Virus record (IMG/VR): IMGVR_UViG_3300036715_002709
Location: 1-38,539 of that record
Direction: 5' to 3' (one strand)
From: a virus
Length of the DNA: 38,539 nt
Positions 1-7,613 of the stretch are shown here, one piece after another (position 1 is the first letter of the stretch; each line of letters begins with the position of its first letter). The notes under the pieces were generated by a model. It worked only from the letters and a program-made list of their open reading frames with translations. It ran no database searches and was not told the origin of the DNA. The position numbers and the translations under genes are program-made.

Positions 1-308
1 TGTTCAATTACCTCATGATATGTTAATTCTGATTTTGAATAACATATTCTTATAATTTCACGCATAAATGATTCAGATCCATACAGTTTTACTGCCTCAT
101 TAAGATCATCTGAACTTCCGTAATATGTTTCCCAATCACTTTTTATAAGTTTTTTCTTTGATTTAAATTTAAATAATTTTTTTCCTATATAGTACATAGG
201 TGATATATTATCTTCATTAATATTTAATCTTGTTATTTTATATATAAACCCAATTGATTTTTCTGGTATATCTGATTCTGTAAATTCTTTATTGTTATAT
301 ATCCACAT
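1..308 (-). CDS. SegE-like GIY-YIG endonuclease, partial (C-terminus outside window)
   Basis: Translating the minus strand from the ATG at 308 gives 102 codons that run off the window edge. Near the N-terminus is GFIYKIT, then YYIGKK, then DWETYYGSS, then a KLYGSESFMREI segment. This is the layout of the SegE-type GIY-YIG nuclease domain of T4-like phages: the GIY half and YIG half are followed by a conserved tract holding the catalytic Arg/Glu region. Such proteins are usually free-standing homing endonucleases that cleave related phage DNA. The start is supported by GAAGGAAAAATATTAATG. A perfect 10-bp inverted repeat lies just upstream and may control translation. Family assignment is fairly firm; activity is inferred because the catalytic C-terminal part is not visible. 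Confidence 0.75.
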   Translation of the reverse strand, partial: MWIYNNKEFTESDIPEKSIGFIYKITRLNINEDNISPMYYIGKKLFKFKSKKKLIKSDWETYYGSSDDLNEAVKLYGSESFMREIIRICYSKSELTYHEVIE

Positions 309-320
309 TAATATTTTTCC

Positions 321-352
321 TTCGAATAAATGTATTTTAATTATTTATTCGA
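321..352 (-). promoter_or_regulatory. Hairpin in leader of the endonuclease gene, with late-promoter-like core
   Basis: TCGAATAAAT (minus strand) is repeated inverted as ATTTATTCGA across an 11-nt spacer, giving a perfect 10-bp stem. The 3' arm abuts the AAGGA ribosome-binding site of the downstream endonuclease gene. The 5' arm contains AATAAATA, one base away from the T4 late -10 TATAAATA. It could also serve as a terminator for the helicase gene ending at 369, but there is no T-run. Confidence 0.5.
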
Positions 353-368
353 GGGAATAGATATTCTA

Positions 369-3044
369 TTATAGAAAATATCGGACAAACTTAATATGTT
401 CAGCTGATAATTCCATTCTTCCGTTACGTGTTTTATAACCAATATTACGTAAGAATGATTTAAATTTTTTATAATTTAATTTTTCATCAATCTCATTTAT
501 CTGTTTATCACTATACCATTTTTCAAGTCGTTTAAGTTTCAATGAATTCAAATACGTGTAAAATGCAATTATTTCTTTGTTCTGTGTTGAGTTAACACTA
601 AATGCAACAATATTAGATAACTTTTTCTCAATTTCTTCATGAGTTGACATTGCATCACTCAATAATTCAAGTTCTTTAATAAATTTACCATTATTCTTAA
701 TATCAAGTTCAGTTAGTAATATTAGATTATCACGTGAGATTCCTTTTTTCAATCTGGTCTTTACTTTATCAAGTATTAATGCAATTCGTTCATCTTCCGT
801 TAAATCAATTGTTTTAGAACGTAACTCATTGATATGTTCATCAGAATAGTCACAATTTTTGTGACGCTCAATCATCATAATTGTATCTTCTTTGACAGAT
901 TCTTTATGTTTCTTAATCATTGTATAAAAACTGAAACTTGAATCGTTTGTTTCTACCTCATGTGTATTAAAATTGAACTGTTCAGTTAGTAGTATTTTAA
1001 ATGCATTGCTATGATTATTCTCAAATATGTTAAATAATGTTTCAATTTTATTTGAGAATTTACCTAATGAACTTAATTTAAAATCACCATCTTCATCTGT
1101 TTCAATTAATAATGTGCTTTGTCTACCATTGAAGTAACTTACAATATCATTATTCGACATGATATCAAGATCATCACTATTTGTAGGATTATATTTCTGA
1201 GTTTCTTTTAAGAATGTATGTAATACTGTTGCTAGACGTGATCTTTTAATCATTTGTAATGAACTAATTACATCAGCAGCGTTTCCAGTATCGAAATGAA
1301 AATGATGTTTTACATTGTTCATATTTGATACACCAACTGTCAATGTTGGGCTATAAAGTAAAATATCCCACCCAAAACCATCTTTATTATCAAATATATC
1401 GTATATTTTTTTCTTTCGTAATTCTGGAGTTGATGCTGTTAATGTTGCAACATTGTATCCTAATTCTGTTAGTTTTTGTTCCATTGCATTTAAAGCGTTA
1501 TTAGACATTACTGACATTGTTACAGATTCACCTGGTTCACGATTTTTTAATACATTAATAACTGAACTAAAAAACATTTCTCTGTGTTTATAATTGAAAT
1601 GTGATATTTCATCACGATAATCATTTCTTATATAGAATATAAATTTCTTATCGAATAATATATTTTCATAACCATTAAGAAATGCATCTGCGATTACTAC
1701 CTTACGTGTTCCTTGTAGGATACTCTGAAACTTACTGAGATTAAAATTCTTATTATTTTTACTCAATTCACTTCGTGATTGAAATAATAATGATACAAAT
1801 TCATCAAGAATAATAATATCGAAATCTTTTAGTTTATACTTATGTAATGAATCATATTGTACAATTAGATTTTCACCACTTTTCCACATAGATGTGCCTG
1901 AATCAAGATATGTCTTAATATCATACTTTTTACTATAATCAAGTGCAACAGATATACGGTTTGATATAATAAGAATTCTCTCATCACTTCTTTCAATTAT
2001 TTTATCGATTACTAATGATTTACCGGTACCCATAGCAGATTTTATTTTCAATAATGAATTATTTGTCTGAAGAAAATTGTCAATTATATCATTGCATGTA
2101 TCGACGTTAATAAATCTATCATTAATTACAGTTAAGTTATCATATATTGTATCATCAATAATATTGTCTTCTTGTTGTTTTTTAAATAATAACTTAAGAT
2201 ATTCACGACCCTCATCAGTTTTTTTAAACTGATTCCATATACTAAAATTTCTTGATTCATTATTATGATACATAACGAATGGTTTATTAATATACATGAA
2301 GAAACCACCCTTAGATTTCACTTCAGAATGATGTGACCAGTTAATACTTCCATTTTGATTAATGTTTGTTGATACAACAGTATATCCAAGACTCAAGAAG
2401 ATATTCATACATTTTTGAATAACATTTGAATTAACAATTATTTGTGTTTGTTGTATTTTTTGTTCTTGACGAGATGGAATATCATTAATTGAAATAAAAC
2501 TTGTTCCATCTTCCTGAACATGAATAATCTCATTGTTCCTCGTGGGTGCATGATACGCAACATCGTTCTTTACTGTTTCATCAACTTTACAATAGCCACC
2601 TATATGATATCTTAAAAAATCATTATGTCGTCTAATATTATCTTCTGTACTATCAACATCAATCTTAAGAAAACCTTTGATATTAAAATTATCAATACCA
2701 TTAAACGATTTAGATTGTGATAATATACAAGTGTAATCTCTTTCTTTGAAAAATTCAATTACTTTATAATAATCATCACTTGATGTTATTTCATCTAGAT
2801 CTAATACCATTAGTTTATTTGTTACATCACGTAATTTGCTTAAATCATGTTTATCCCTGATAGCAACTAAATCCTCATCAATATTTAGTGAGTTTGAGAG
2901 ACACCAATGATTACTCAATGTCTCTGCACATTCCTCTAATGATAAACATAATTTTTTGGTAAATTTGAATGCTCTGTTTCCGTAAGGAGATATGCATAAT
3001 TTTGATTTAAAATCTTTTGCGTTAAATATTGTTATATAATACAA
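369..3044 (-). CDS. Origin-binding-type SF2 helicase, possibly fused to an AEP-like primase domain
   Basis: An 891-residue protein. The central SF2 helicase core is visible: Walker A SAMGTGKS (residues 336-343), a following IISNRISVA segment (about 360), Walker B IILDEF (411-416), a motif V-like TVGVS and a motif VI-like QMIKRSRL. The short MGTGKS loop followed by SNR resembles the herpesvirus origin-binding protein family (Herpes_ori_bp), also seen in replication proteins of other large DNA viruses. The N-terminal 180 residues carry LMVLDLDEI (78-86) and a HAPTRNNEIIH segment (165-175), the kind of acidic hhhDhD motif and downstream basic motif found in archaeo-eukaryotic primases. That part is inference. 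The gene has its own extended -10 promoter at 3068-3090. Its role is likely replication initiation or helicase loading. T4 itself has no such gene, and gp61 primase is also present here. Confidence 0.65.
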   Translation of the reverse strand: MYYITIFNAKDFKSKLCISPYGNRAFKFTKKLCLSLEECAETLSNHWCLSNSLNIDEDLVAIRDKHDLSKLRDVTNKLMVLDLDEITSSDDYYKVIEFFKERDYTCILSQSKSFNGIDNFNIKGFLKIDVDSTEDNIRRHNDFLRYHIGGYCKVDETVKNDVAYHAPTRNNEIIHVQEDGTSFISINDIPSRQEQKIQQTQIIVNSNVIQKCMNIFLSLGYTVVSTNINQNGSINWSHHSEVKSKGGFFMYINKPFVMYHNNESRNFSIWNQFKKTDEGREYLKLLFKKQQEDNIIDDTIYDNLTVINDRFINVDTCNDIIDNFLQTNNSLLKIKSAMGTGKSLVIDKIIERSDERILIISNRISVALDYSKKYDIKTYLDSGTSMWKSGENLIVQYDSLHKYKLKDFDIIILDEFVSLLFQSRSELSKNNKNFNLSKFQSILQGTRKVVIADAFLNGYENILFDKKFIFYIRNDYRDEISHFNYKHREMFFSSVINVLKNREPGESVTMSVMSNNALNAMEQKLTELGYNVATLTASTPELRKKKIYDIFDNKDGFGWDILLYSPTLTVGVSNMNNVKHHFHFDTGNAADVISSLQMIKRSRLATVLHTFLKETQKYNPTNSDDLDIMSNNDIVSYFNGRQSTLLIETDEDGDFKLSSLGKFSNKIETLFNIFENNHSNAFKILLTEQFNFNTHEVETNDSSFSFYTMIKKHKESVKEDTIMMIERHKNCDYSDEHINELRSKTIDLTEDERIALILDKVKTRLKKGISRDNLILLTELDIKNNGKFIKELELLSDAMSTHEEIEKKLSNIVAFSVNSTQNKEIIAFYTYLNSLKLKRLEKWYSDKQINEIDEKLNYKKFKSFLRNIGYKTRNGRMELSAEHIKFVRYFL

Positions 3045-3067
3045 ATTTATCCTTTATGAGTTTTTAT

Positions 3068-3090
3068 ATTATAACATAATTTACCTTAGG
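3068..3090 (-). promoter_or_regulatory. Extended -10 promoter for the helicase gene
   Basis: On the minus strand TAAGGTAAAT is followed by TATGTTATAAT. This fits the recurring box plus TGNTATAAT pattern, 24 nt ahead of the start at 3044. Confidence 0.6.
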
Positions 3091-3096
3091 AAACGA

Positions 3097-3633
3097 TTAA
3101 CGTTTCTTTTTAAGTTTTGATCTTTTAACTGCACGGTTGTAAAGTTGTTCTGCTGATTGTCCACTACTGAAATTCTCAGCTGGTAAATATATCGCTTTCA
3201 TGAAATATTCGTTAGGAATAATCATTGTTTTCACTGAAATTCTTGCTTTAATATATAATCTTATTACTGCTTTTAATTTTAAATTAATAATTATGGGAGT
3301 AAGTATTTTGTAATTAATATTAAGTGGTAATCCTCTTGCAATATTCGTTTTATTAAGTTTAAAAATATAGTTCATAAGTATTTTACGTGCAGGATGTGGT
3401 ACCCAATGAAAATTCAAACCAAGCACGTACAAATTACTTTGTCGTAGTGAAAAAATAAGAGGTGATTTATCATATACTACTTCCTGGTTCTTTGCAATAT
3501 AACCAAATGCAACCATATTCCCTGATTTAAATGTCTCACTGCTACGTGCTTTTACATTAGTTTTTAACATTTTTCTAAAATGTGCAAGTGAGTCTTTTGC
3601 TCTCGCTTTGTCTTGAAGTGTTGTTGAAGCCAA
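3097..3633 (-). CDS. Conserved phage protein of unknown function, likely late
   Basis: A 178-residue basic protein. A central stretch reads like YDKSPLIFSL, then LGLNFHWVPHPARKILM. I recognise this as a widespread family in T4-like and other large phages (PLIF...G.N.HYLP..R..L), but I cannot name its function. A link to the DNA end-protector gp2 region is only a guess from its position near gp4. It probably starts at a TTG: AAGGAG precedes TTG by 5 nt, as for the gp45 gene. The C-terminus is strongly basic (KRSKLKKKR), which suggests nucleic-acid contact. It has both a late promoter (3651-3658) and an extended -10 promoter (3707-3727) upstream. Confidence 0.6.
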   Translation of the reverse strand: MASTTLQDKARAKDSLAHFRKMLKTNVKARSSETFKSGNMVAFGYIAKNQEVVYDKSPLIFSLRQSNLYVLGLNFHWVPHPARKILMNYIFKLNKTNIARGLPLNINYKILTPIIINLKLKAVIRLYIKARISVKTMIIPNEYFMKAIYLPAENFSSGQSAEQLYNRAVKRSKLKKKR

Positions 3634-3650
3634 ATGAACTCCTTTTTAAA

Positions 3651-3658
3651 TATTTATA
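3651..3658 (-). promoter_or_regulatory. T4-type late promoter
   Basis: Exact TATAAATA on the minus strand, 18 nt upstream of the TTG start at 3633. Confidence 0.65.
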
Positions 3659-3706
3659 GAAAATATTCAGTTTCTTTAGTTGGTATTATTGTTGTTTTCA
3701 TAAATA

Positions 3707-3727
3707 ATTATAACATAAAACAACTTA
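3707..3727 (-). promoter_or_regulatory. Extended -10 promoter
   Basis: TTAAGTTGTTT followed by TATGTTATAAT on the minus strand, upstream of the 3097-3633 gene. On the plus strand the adjacent CATAAATA (3699-3706) is one base from a late -10 and could serve the divergent gene at 3747. Confidence 0.5.
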
Positions 3728-3746
3728 AAAATAGATAAGGAAAGAA

Positions 3747-4403
3747 ATGTATATTACAGTAGACCCATATTACACTATAAACGAATATAATAGAATGTTA
3801 CAAGCCCTCGAAAACAATGGAATTGATTATTCACAATGGGTTGATACTAAGATGCCCCATCATTGGTATATAAAAATTGCTGATGCAGATCAACCTAAAT
3901 TTGTCGATTTTGATGTTAAACCTATGAGTCAAGAACGATACTTAGTCAGTGCAATTGTCCCGCAACAATCACAAGATGGTTATTTACTTATGAGACGTGA
4001 GACTGACCCTGCTACATTATATTCAAAATTTATTATGAATGATTACTGGACTGAGGCAATGAATTCTGATTATGTGGTTATATTCAAATATAAAAGCCCT
4101 GAAGATATTCGTAAGATATCACAAGATGTAGGATGTAAAATTTATCAGATGGGAGTTCATAGATGGAAATTATCAATGGCATTTAATAAGTACGTGAAGG
4201 GTTATTTAACTGCAGATCAAGTTATATTTGAGAGAACAAAAAAACAGATACAGGAATTTAGTCATGCAGGTGAGTTAGAGGCTGAATTTAATTATAGGGT
4301 CCTTCGAAACACAAAGATTGAAGGAAAAACTATAAAAACAACCTATTGGAATAAAGGAATAAAATATCCAGTTATTCAGGTTTCAGATCCTACTAAGGTT
4401 TGA
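3747..4403 (+). CDS. Unknown phage protein, 218 aa
   Basis: One of the few plus-strand genes. It starts at ATG behind AAGGAAAGAA. It is rich in Tyr and Trp, with no signal peptide or membrane segment and no motif I recognise. Its 3' end overlaps the convergent gene ending at 4393 by 11 nt. Lying beside head genes and sharing the plus strand with gp4 suggests a structural or assembly role, but this is context only. Confidence 0.6.
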   Translation: MYITVDPYYTINEYNRMLQALENNGIDYSQWVDTKMPHHWYIKIADADQPKFVDFDVKPMSQERYLVSAIVPQQSQDGYLLMRRETDPATLYSKFIMNDYWTEAMNSDYVVIFKYKSPEDIRKISQDVGCKIYQMGVHRWKLSMAFNKYVKGYLTADQVIFERTKKQIQEFSHAGELEAEFNYRVLRNTKIEGKTIKTTYWNKGIKYPVIQVSDPTKV

Positions 4404-4713
4404 TAGTAATAATTATTTTACCTTCAGATTCTTTAACTTTTGCAGGTAAATCCTTTAATGTATCAAGGTATTTTAATGCTTCAGGTACGTCTGTTTTAAA
4501 TGCCAATTCAATTTGTGCATTACCTTTGTCGTCATAAACAATGTTTTTTATTTTATATCCACCAACACGAAGCAATCTTTGAATTTCAAAGATTGGATCA
4601 GTTTTAGGTTTTTCATTCAATGATACTTTTTTAATTCTTTCTCTAACAGCTTTGATTGAAGGTGCAGCACCTTCAATGATAAAATCCTTTAATGCAAATT
4701 CAGCAAAATTCAT
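4393..4713 (-). CDS. Small protein with candidate capsid-targeting N-terminus
   Basis: A 106-residue protein directly downstream of the capsid gene (10-nt gap), so probably co-transcribed with it from the late promoter at 5711. The N-terminus MNFAEFALKDFIIEGAAPS resembles the capsid-targeting peptides of T4 internal proteins. It ends in I-I-E at residues 12-14, the [I/L]-x-E cleavage rule of T4 prohead protease gp21, followed by Gly-Ala-Ala. The rest is charged alpha/beta with no recognised domain. A scaffold or internal head component is a reasonable inference. Confidence 0.6.
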   Translation of the reverse strand: MNFAEFALKDFIIEGAAPSIKAVRERIKKVSLNEKPKTDPIFEIQRLLRVGGYKIKNIVYDDKGNAQIELAFKTDVPEALKYLDTLKDLPAKVKESEGKIIITIKP

Positions 4714-4723
4714 TTATTATTCC

Positions 4724-5680
4724 TTAGAACGCTGAAAGATCAACTGTAAATTTATAAAAGAAATCACTATTTGTACCAGTTTCATCACGATCTGCTGGAT
4801 TTTTTGTTAATGCGTATCTGTTATTGACAAATATTTTCATTGTACCATCATGTCCTGATGTTGATTCATATACTTGTGTTACATAAGGTGAGAAAATATA
4901 TCCTGCATCACCTGGGTCTTTCCCTTGATGTCCTACGATTACATAATCATCTGTTGCATTGTTATCGATATAAATCTGAAAATTTGCAACAGTTCCAAGG
5001 TAGTTTTTGTGTTCTGTTTTCTCAACTGTATCTGAACCCAATGTTAACATCATACCAATTGATGGTGTACATATTACAAATGGATTAAAGAAACGGTTTG
5101 TTTTTGATAGAATTTCCCCGTAAAGTTTTTGTGCTCTATAGATAATTGAGTGTGTACCACCATCAAAGTCAGAATCTGTCTTAGGAATGAGATGTCCCGC
5201 ATCTCCTGCACATGCACGAATATCAGCAATTAATGCACTATTCATATCTTCAATAAGTGTGCTTTTCAACCATGCTGTTAAAAAATCATACCCATTTTCA
5301 CCAAACTGATTAACAAGATCTTGGATAAATTCAATAGTAAAATCTGTTTCTATTTTATGATCTACAGCTGCTACAAAGGTTCTACGTGTTTCTATACCTG
5401 AACCAGGTCCTTCAATAACATTATCATTTGCATCACGTTTACGACCAATTGCAATAATATGACCTTCTGGACCTGTTAATGGTTGTATACTACAAACTTG
5501 TCCTGCAAGCGAAGATGGGTAAACTTCTTTAATAAGTTTTCCAATAATTCTGTCTGTTGGTGAGATATCAGTTGAATCAGTTCCACTCTCATCGATATTA
5601 TCTTTAGAGACCTCAATCAATTCAGTCATTTTTGCTTTGATAGAATTTTCAATCACTAAATCTAAAAGTTTTTCATTCAT
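4724..5680 (-). CDS. Capsid protein of the gp23/gp24 family (HK97 fold)
   Basis: The first ATG at 5704 has no ribosome-binding site. The ATG at 5680 has AAAGGAACATTAT, so I take 5680, giving 318 aa. Similarity to T4 gp24/gp23 is strongest in the middle and C-terminal half: GYDFLTAWLKSTLIEDMN, FNPFVICTPSIG, the NYLGTVANFQIYID segment, DDYVIVGHQG, and IFSPYVTQVYES followed by KIFVNNRYALTKNP, which parallels gp24 DYVIVG...APYTEGL...RYALSANP. The protein is shorter than T4 gp24 (427) and gp23 (521). Candidate gp21-type cleavage sites lie near the N-terminus (V-I-E at 9-11; L-I-E at about 21-23). I cannot tell major shell from vertex protein without seeing the other paralogue. Confidence 0.75.
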   Translation of the reverse strand: MNEKLLDLVIENSIKAKMTELIEVSKDNIDESGTDSTDISPTDRIIGKLIKEVYPSSLAGQVCSIQPLTGPEGHIIAIGRKRDANDNVIEGPGSGIETRRTFVAAVDHKIETDFTIEFIQDLVNQFGENGYDFLTAWLKSTLIEDMNSALIADIRACAGDAGHLIPKTDSDFDGGTHSIIYRAQKLYGEILSKTNRFFNPFVICTPSIGMMLTLGSDTVEKTEHKNYLGTVANFQIYIDNNATDDYVIVGHQGKDPGDAGYIFSPYVTQVYESTSGHDGTMKIFVNNRYALTKNPADRDETGTNSDFFYKFTVDLSAF

Positions 5681-5710
5681 ATAATGTTCCTTTAGTTGTT
5701 TCATTTTGAT

Positions 5711-5722
5711 TATTTATAAATA
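5711..5722. promoter_or_regulatory. Overlapping divergent late promoters
   Basis: TATTTATAAATA holds the late -10 TATAAATA on the plus strand (5715-5722) and also on the minus strand (5711-5718), overlapping by four bases. It serves the capsid gene (start 5680) and the plus-strand gene (start 5739). Confidence 0.65.
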
Positions 5723-5738
5723 TTCAAAAAGAGATAAT

Positions 5739-6056
5739 ATGTCACAAACAATACTAGATTCAGTAACACTTATTGGTACAAGCGTTGATGATAATGTTGG
5801 AATTATTCAAGTAAATGGATGTACAACAATTATGACACCAGATGTTGGTGATAATTCAAAAAAACTTGCAACTCAAGAATTCATTTCTAGATTAGGTTCA
5901 GGAGTAACATTTAGTTATTATACACCAATCAATCCTGATGTTAATCCATTTAATAAAATATGGGTAGAATTAGACCCAGATAAAACAATTAATCAAATCT
6001 ATTATTGGACAAATAATAATTGGGATATTCAACCTATCAATAACGAAGAATGTTAA
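5739..6056 (+). CDS. Possible head-decoration/fibre-type protein, 105 aa
   Basis: The better start is ATG 5739 behind AAAAGAGATAAT; an in-frame ATG at 5706 lies inside the promoter. The product shares a domain with the N-terminal third of the 315-aa protein at 26879-27826. Both run SV..., VDD..G.LQ..G, TP..GD.S.K..T.EFI, VTFS...PINPD.NP...W and a Y.W..NNW ending. The W/N/P-rich pattern recalls phage head-fibre or fibre attachment domains. It shares a divergent late promoter with the capsid gene and is followed by gp4, which points to a virion role. Function is not established. Confidence 0.6.
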   Translation: MSQTILDSVTLIGTSVDDNVGIIQVNGCTTIMTPDVGDNSKKLATQEFISRLGSGVTFSYYTPINPDVNPFNKIWVELDPDKTINQIYYWTNNNWDIQPINNEEC

Positions 6057-6077
6057 AACAATATTTAAAGGATCAAT

Positions 6078-6542
6078 ATGGCACCTAAACAAGGATGGTA
6101 TAAACTAAAAAATCAGGAAAAATATATTGTTTCAAAACAATCTATAACAGAAGGAAATGGAATTCGTTATATGAGCTCATGGGAGGAGAGATTCTTCCTA
6201 TTTTGTGATATGAATCCAGCAGTTAAAAAATGGAGTTCTGAACCATTTCCTATACCTTATTTTAATGAATTAGATCAGAAAGTGCATAATTATTATGTTG
6301 ATTTATATATGGAATATGAGGATGGTAGTGGAAAAACACGACGTGTTCTTGTAGAAATTAAACCATTAAAAGAGACAATGCCACCTAAAATGCCAGTTAA
6401 AAAAACTAGTCGTGGGATGATGAATTATGAGAAGGCTATTGCAACGTTCATTATCAATCAAGCTAAATGGAACGCTGCAAAAGAATTTTGTAGTAAAAAT
6501 GGAATTGAGTTTAAGATTATAACTGAAAAAGAATTATTTTAG
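6078..6542 (+). CDS. 4: Head completion protein gp4 (TnsA-like nuclease fold)
   Basis: A 154-residue homologue of T4 gp4, the late protein that finishes filled heads before tail joining. Matching T4 features are SSWEERFFLFCDMNP (33-47), KWSSEPFPIPY (51-61), YYVDLYMEY (72-80), VLVEIKPLKET (90-100) and the C-terminal QAKWNAAKEFC...F.I.TEKEL. E36, D75 and E93-x-K95 form the PD-(D/E)XK-type triad of the TnsA N-terminal fold. Length is typical (T4 gp4 is 150). It starts at ATG behind AAAGGATCAAT, 21 nt after the 5739-6056 gene, so the two form a short plus-strand operon. Its 3' end overlaps the convergent zinc-ribbon gene by 9 nt. Confidence 0.9.
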   Translation: MAPKQGWYKLKNQEKYIVSKQSITEGNGIRYMSSWEERFFLFCDMNPAVKKWSSEPFPIPYFNELDQKVHNYYVDLYMEYEDGSGKTRRVLVEIKPLKETMPPKMPVKKTSRGMMNYEKAIATFIINQAKWNAAKEFCSKNGIEFKIITEKELF

Positions 6543-6752
6543 TTTGTCTTTAGATTTATCAGTTTCATCATCACATCCATCATTAATTAAATGTCCTTCA
6601 CTACATTCAGGACAAATATCTCCTTCAACAAATTCTTCTGTTGTTGTTTCAAAATCACAATTATCACATGCAAGATCACATATTTTTGCAATTTTAACTA
6701 CTTCTTTACTAGGGGTGTTTTCATCTTCGAAGATAAATGATTTAAATTTCAT
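6534..6752 (-). CDS. Small zinc-ribbon protein with candidate capsid-targeting N-terminus
   Basis: The ATG at 6752 is preceded by AAAGGTATAATT and is preferred over the upstream in-frame ATG at 6770. The 72-aa product has two CxxC pairs (CDNC and CPEC) spaced for one zinc, a typical small zinc ribbon. The N-terminus MKFKSFIFEDENTPSKE matches the MKFK-type start shared with three other proteins here, and contains I-F-E (7-9) as a possible prohead-protease site. It may be a DNA-associated internal protein; the function is inferred. Confidence 0.6.
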   Translation of the reverse strand: MKFKSFIFEDENTPSKEVVKIAKICDLACDNCDFETTTEEFVEGDICPECSEGHLINDGCDDETDKSKDKLK

Positions 6753-6879
6753 AATTATACCTTTAATCAATTTTTGAAATGTCTTTTATATACATCTAAA
6801 AACTCTTATAATCTTTATTTTTTCTTCTGTATATGTTAAATCTTGTAATGATATTTTATCATTAAGAAATACGCTAAAT

Positions 6880-7608
6880 TTATCCTGCAGTTATACCAAG
6901 AGGTGCTGACCAACGATCTAACAATTCTTGATTCAATCTATCAACATCAGTTTGACCTTGTGACATAATATCACTATAATTAAGTGTTGCTCCTGATAAT
7001 ATTGGTGCATTAAATTTACCAATATTATTTGCCCATTGAATACGTGCCTCTGCAACGCACATATCTTTAATCCACGGGTGATTAAAAATACCATCTATAG
7101 CATCTGGTTTATATAATGTCCAGCAATATAATAATATTTGTTTATTTCTAAGATAACAATCGTCCATAAACACTAATTTATTATTATTAGGATTGTATGA
7201 ATAGTTGACTGGAATATTGAAATAATCTTGAATCATCTGAAACTGCGCTGATAACATCTGTATATCACTAAGGGACATTGCCCCACCTGTTGATTGAAAT
7301 CCTACAAAATTATAACTGTTTGTTAGAATATAACCACCAGGAAGAGAAAATGGAGAATAACTTGATGCCGTTCTGATGTCAATTATTGATGAGATACTAT
7401 CATCTAATCTGTACTGAGATATGGTAGGATCCATTGGAATAATGAATAGACGTTCTTCCATCCCATCAATAGCATATTCAGAATATTTTCTGATAGTAGC
7501 ATCAATAATATCATCTATTTGTTCAGGTGTTAATTCAATATCATTTACTGGACTACCAAGACGACGTAGGATATAATCAGACAATTTATCTTTTGTATTG
7601 GTAGTCAT
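6880..7608 (-). CDS. 13: Neck protein gp13-like (head-tail connector)
   Basis: A 242-residue protein. The N-terminal LSDYILRRLGSPVNDIELT followed by QIDDIIDATIRKYSEY is the hallmark of T4-family gp13 (..LRRLGAP...VELT..Q..D.I..A...Y). The C-terminal half has IKDMCVAEARIQWANNIGKF followed by a Gly-rich bridge and DVDRLNQELLDRW, also as in gp13. In T4, gp13 and gp14 form the neck closing the packaged head. It is somewhat shorter than T4 gp13 (309). It lies 5 nt downstream of the repeat-protein gene and is probably co-transcribed with it from the late promoter at 8516. Confidence 0.75.
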   Translation of the reverse strand: MTTNTKDKLSDYILRRLGSPVNDIELTPEQIDDIIDATIRKYSEYAIDGMEERLFIIPMDPTISQYRLDDSISSIIDIRTASSYSPFSLPGGYILTNSYNFVGFQSTGGAMSLSDIQMLSAQFQMIQDYFNIPVNYSYNPNNNKLVFMDDCYLRNKQILLYCWTLYKPDAIDGIFNHPWIKDMCVAEARIQWANNIGKFNAPILSGATLNYSDIMSQGQTDVDRLNQELLDRWSAPLGITAG

Positions 7609-7613
7609 AAAAA

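Noticed and set aside
4840-5088. Plus-strand frame inside the capsid gene
   Set aside because: Antisense to a clearly conserved capsid protein, without its own signals.
6771-6879. Possible small minus-strand gene after gp13
   Set aside because: About 30 codons open but only a CTG near the start and no ribosome-binding site.
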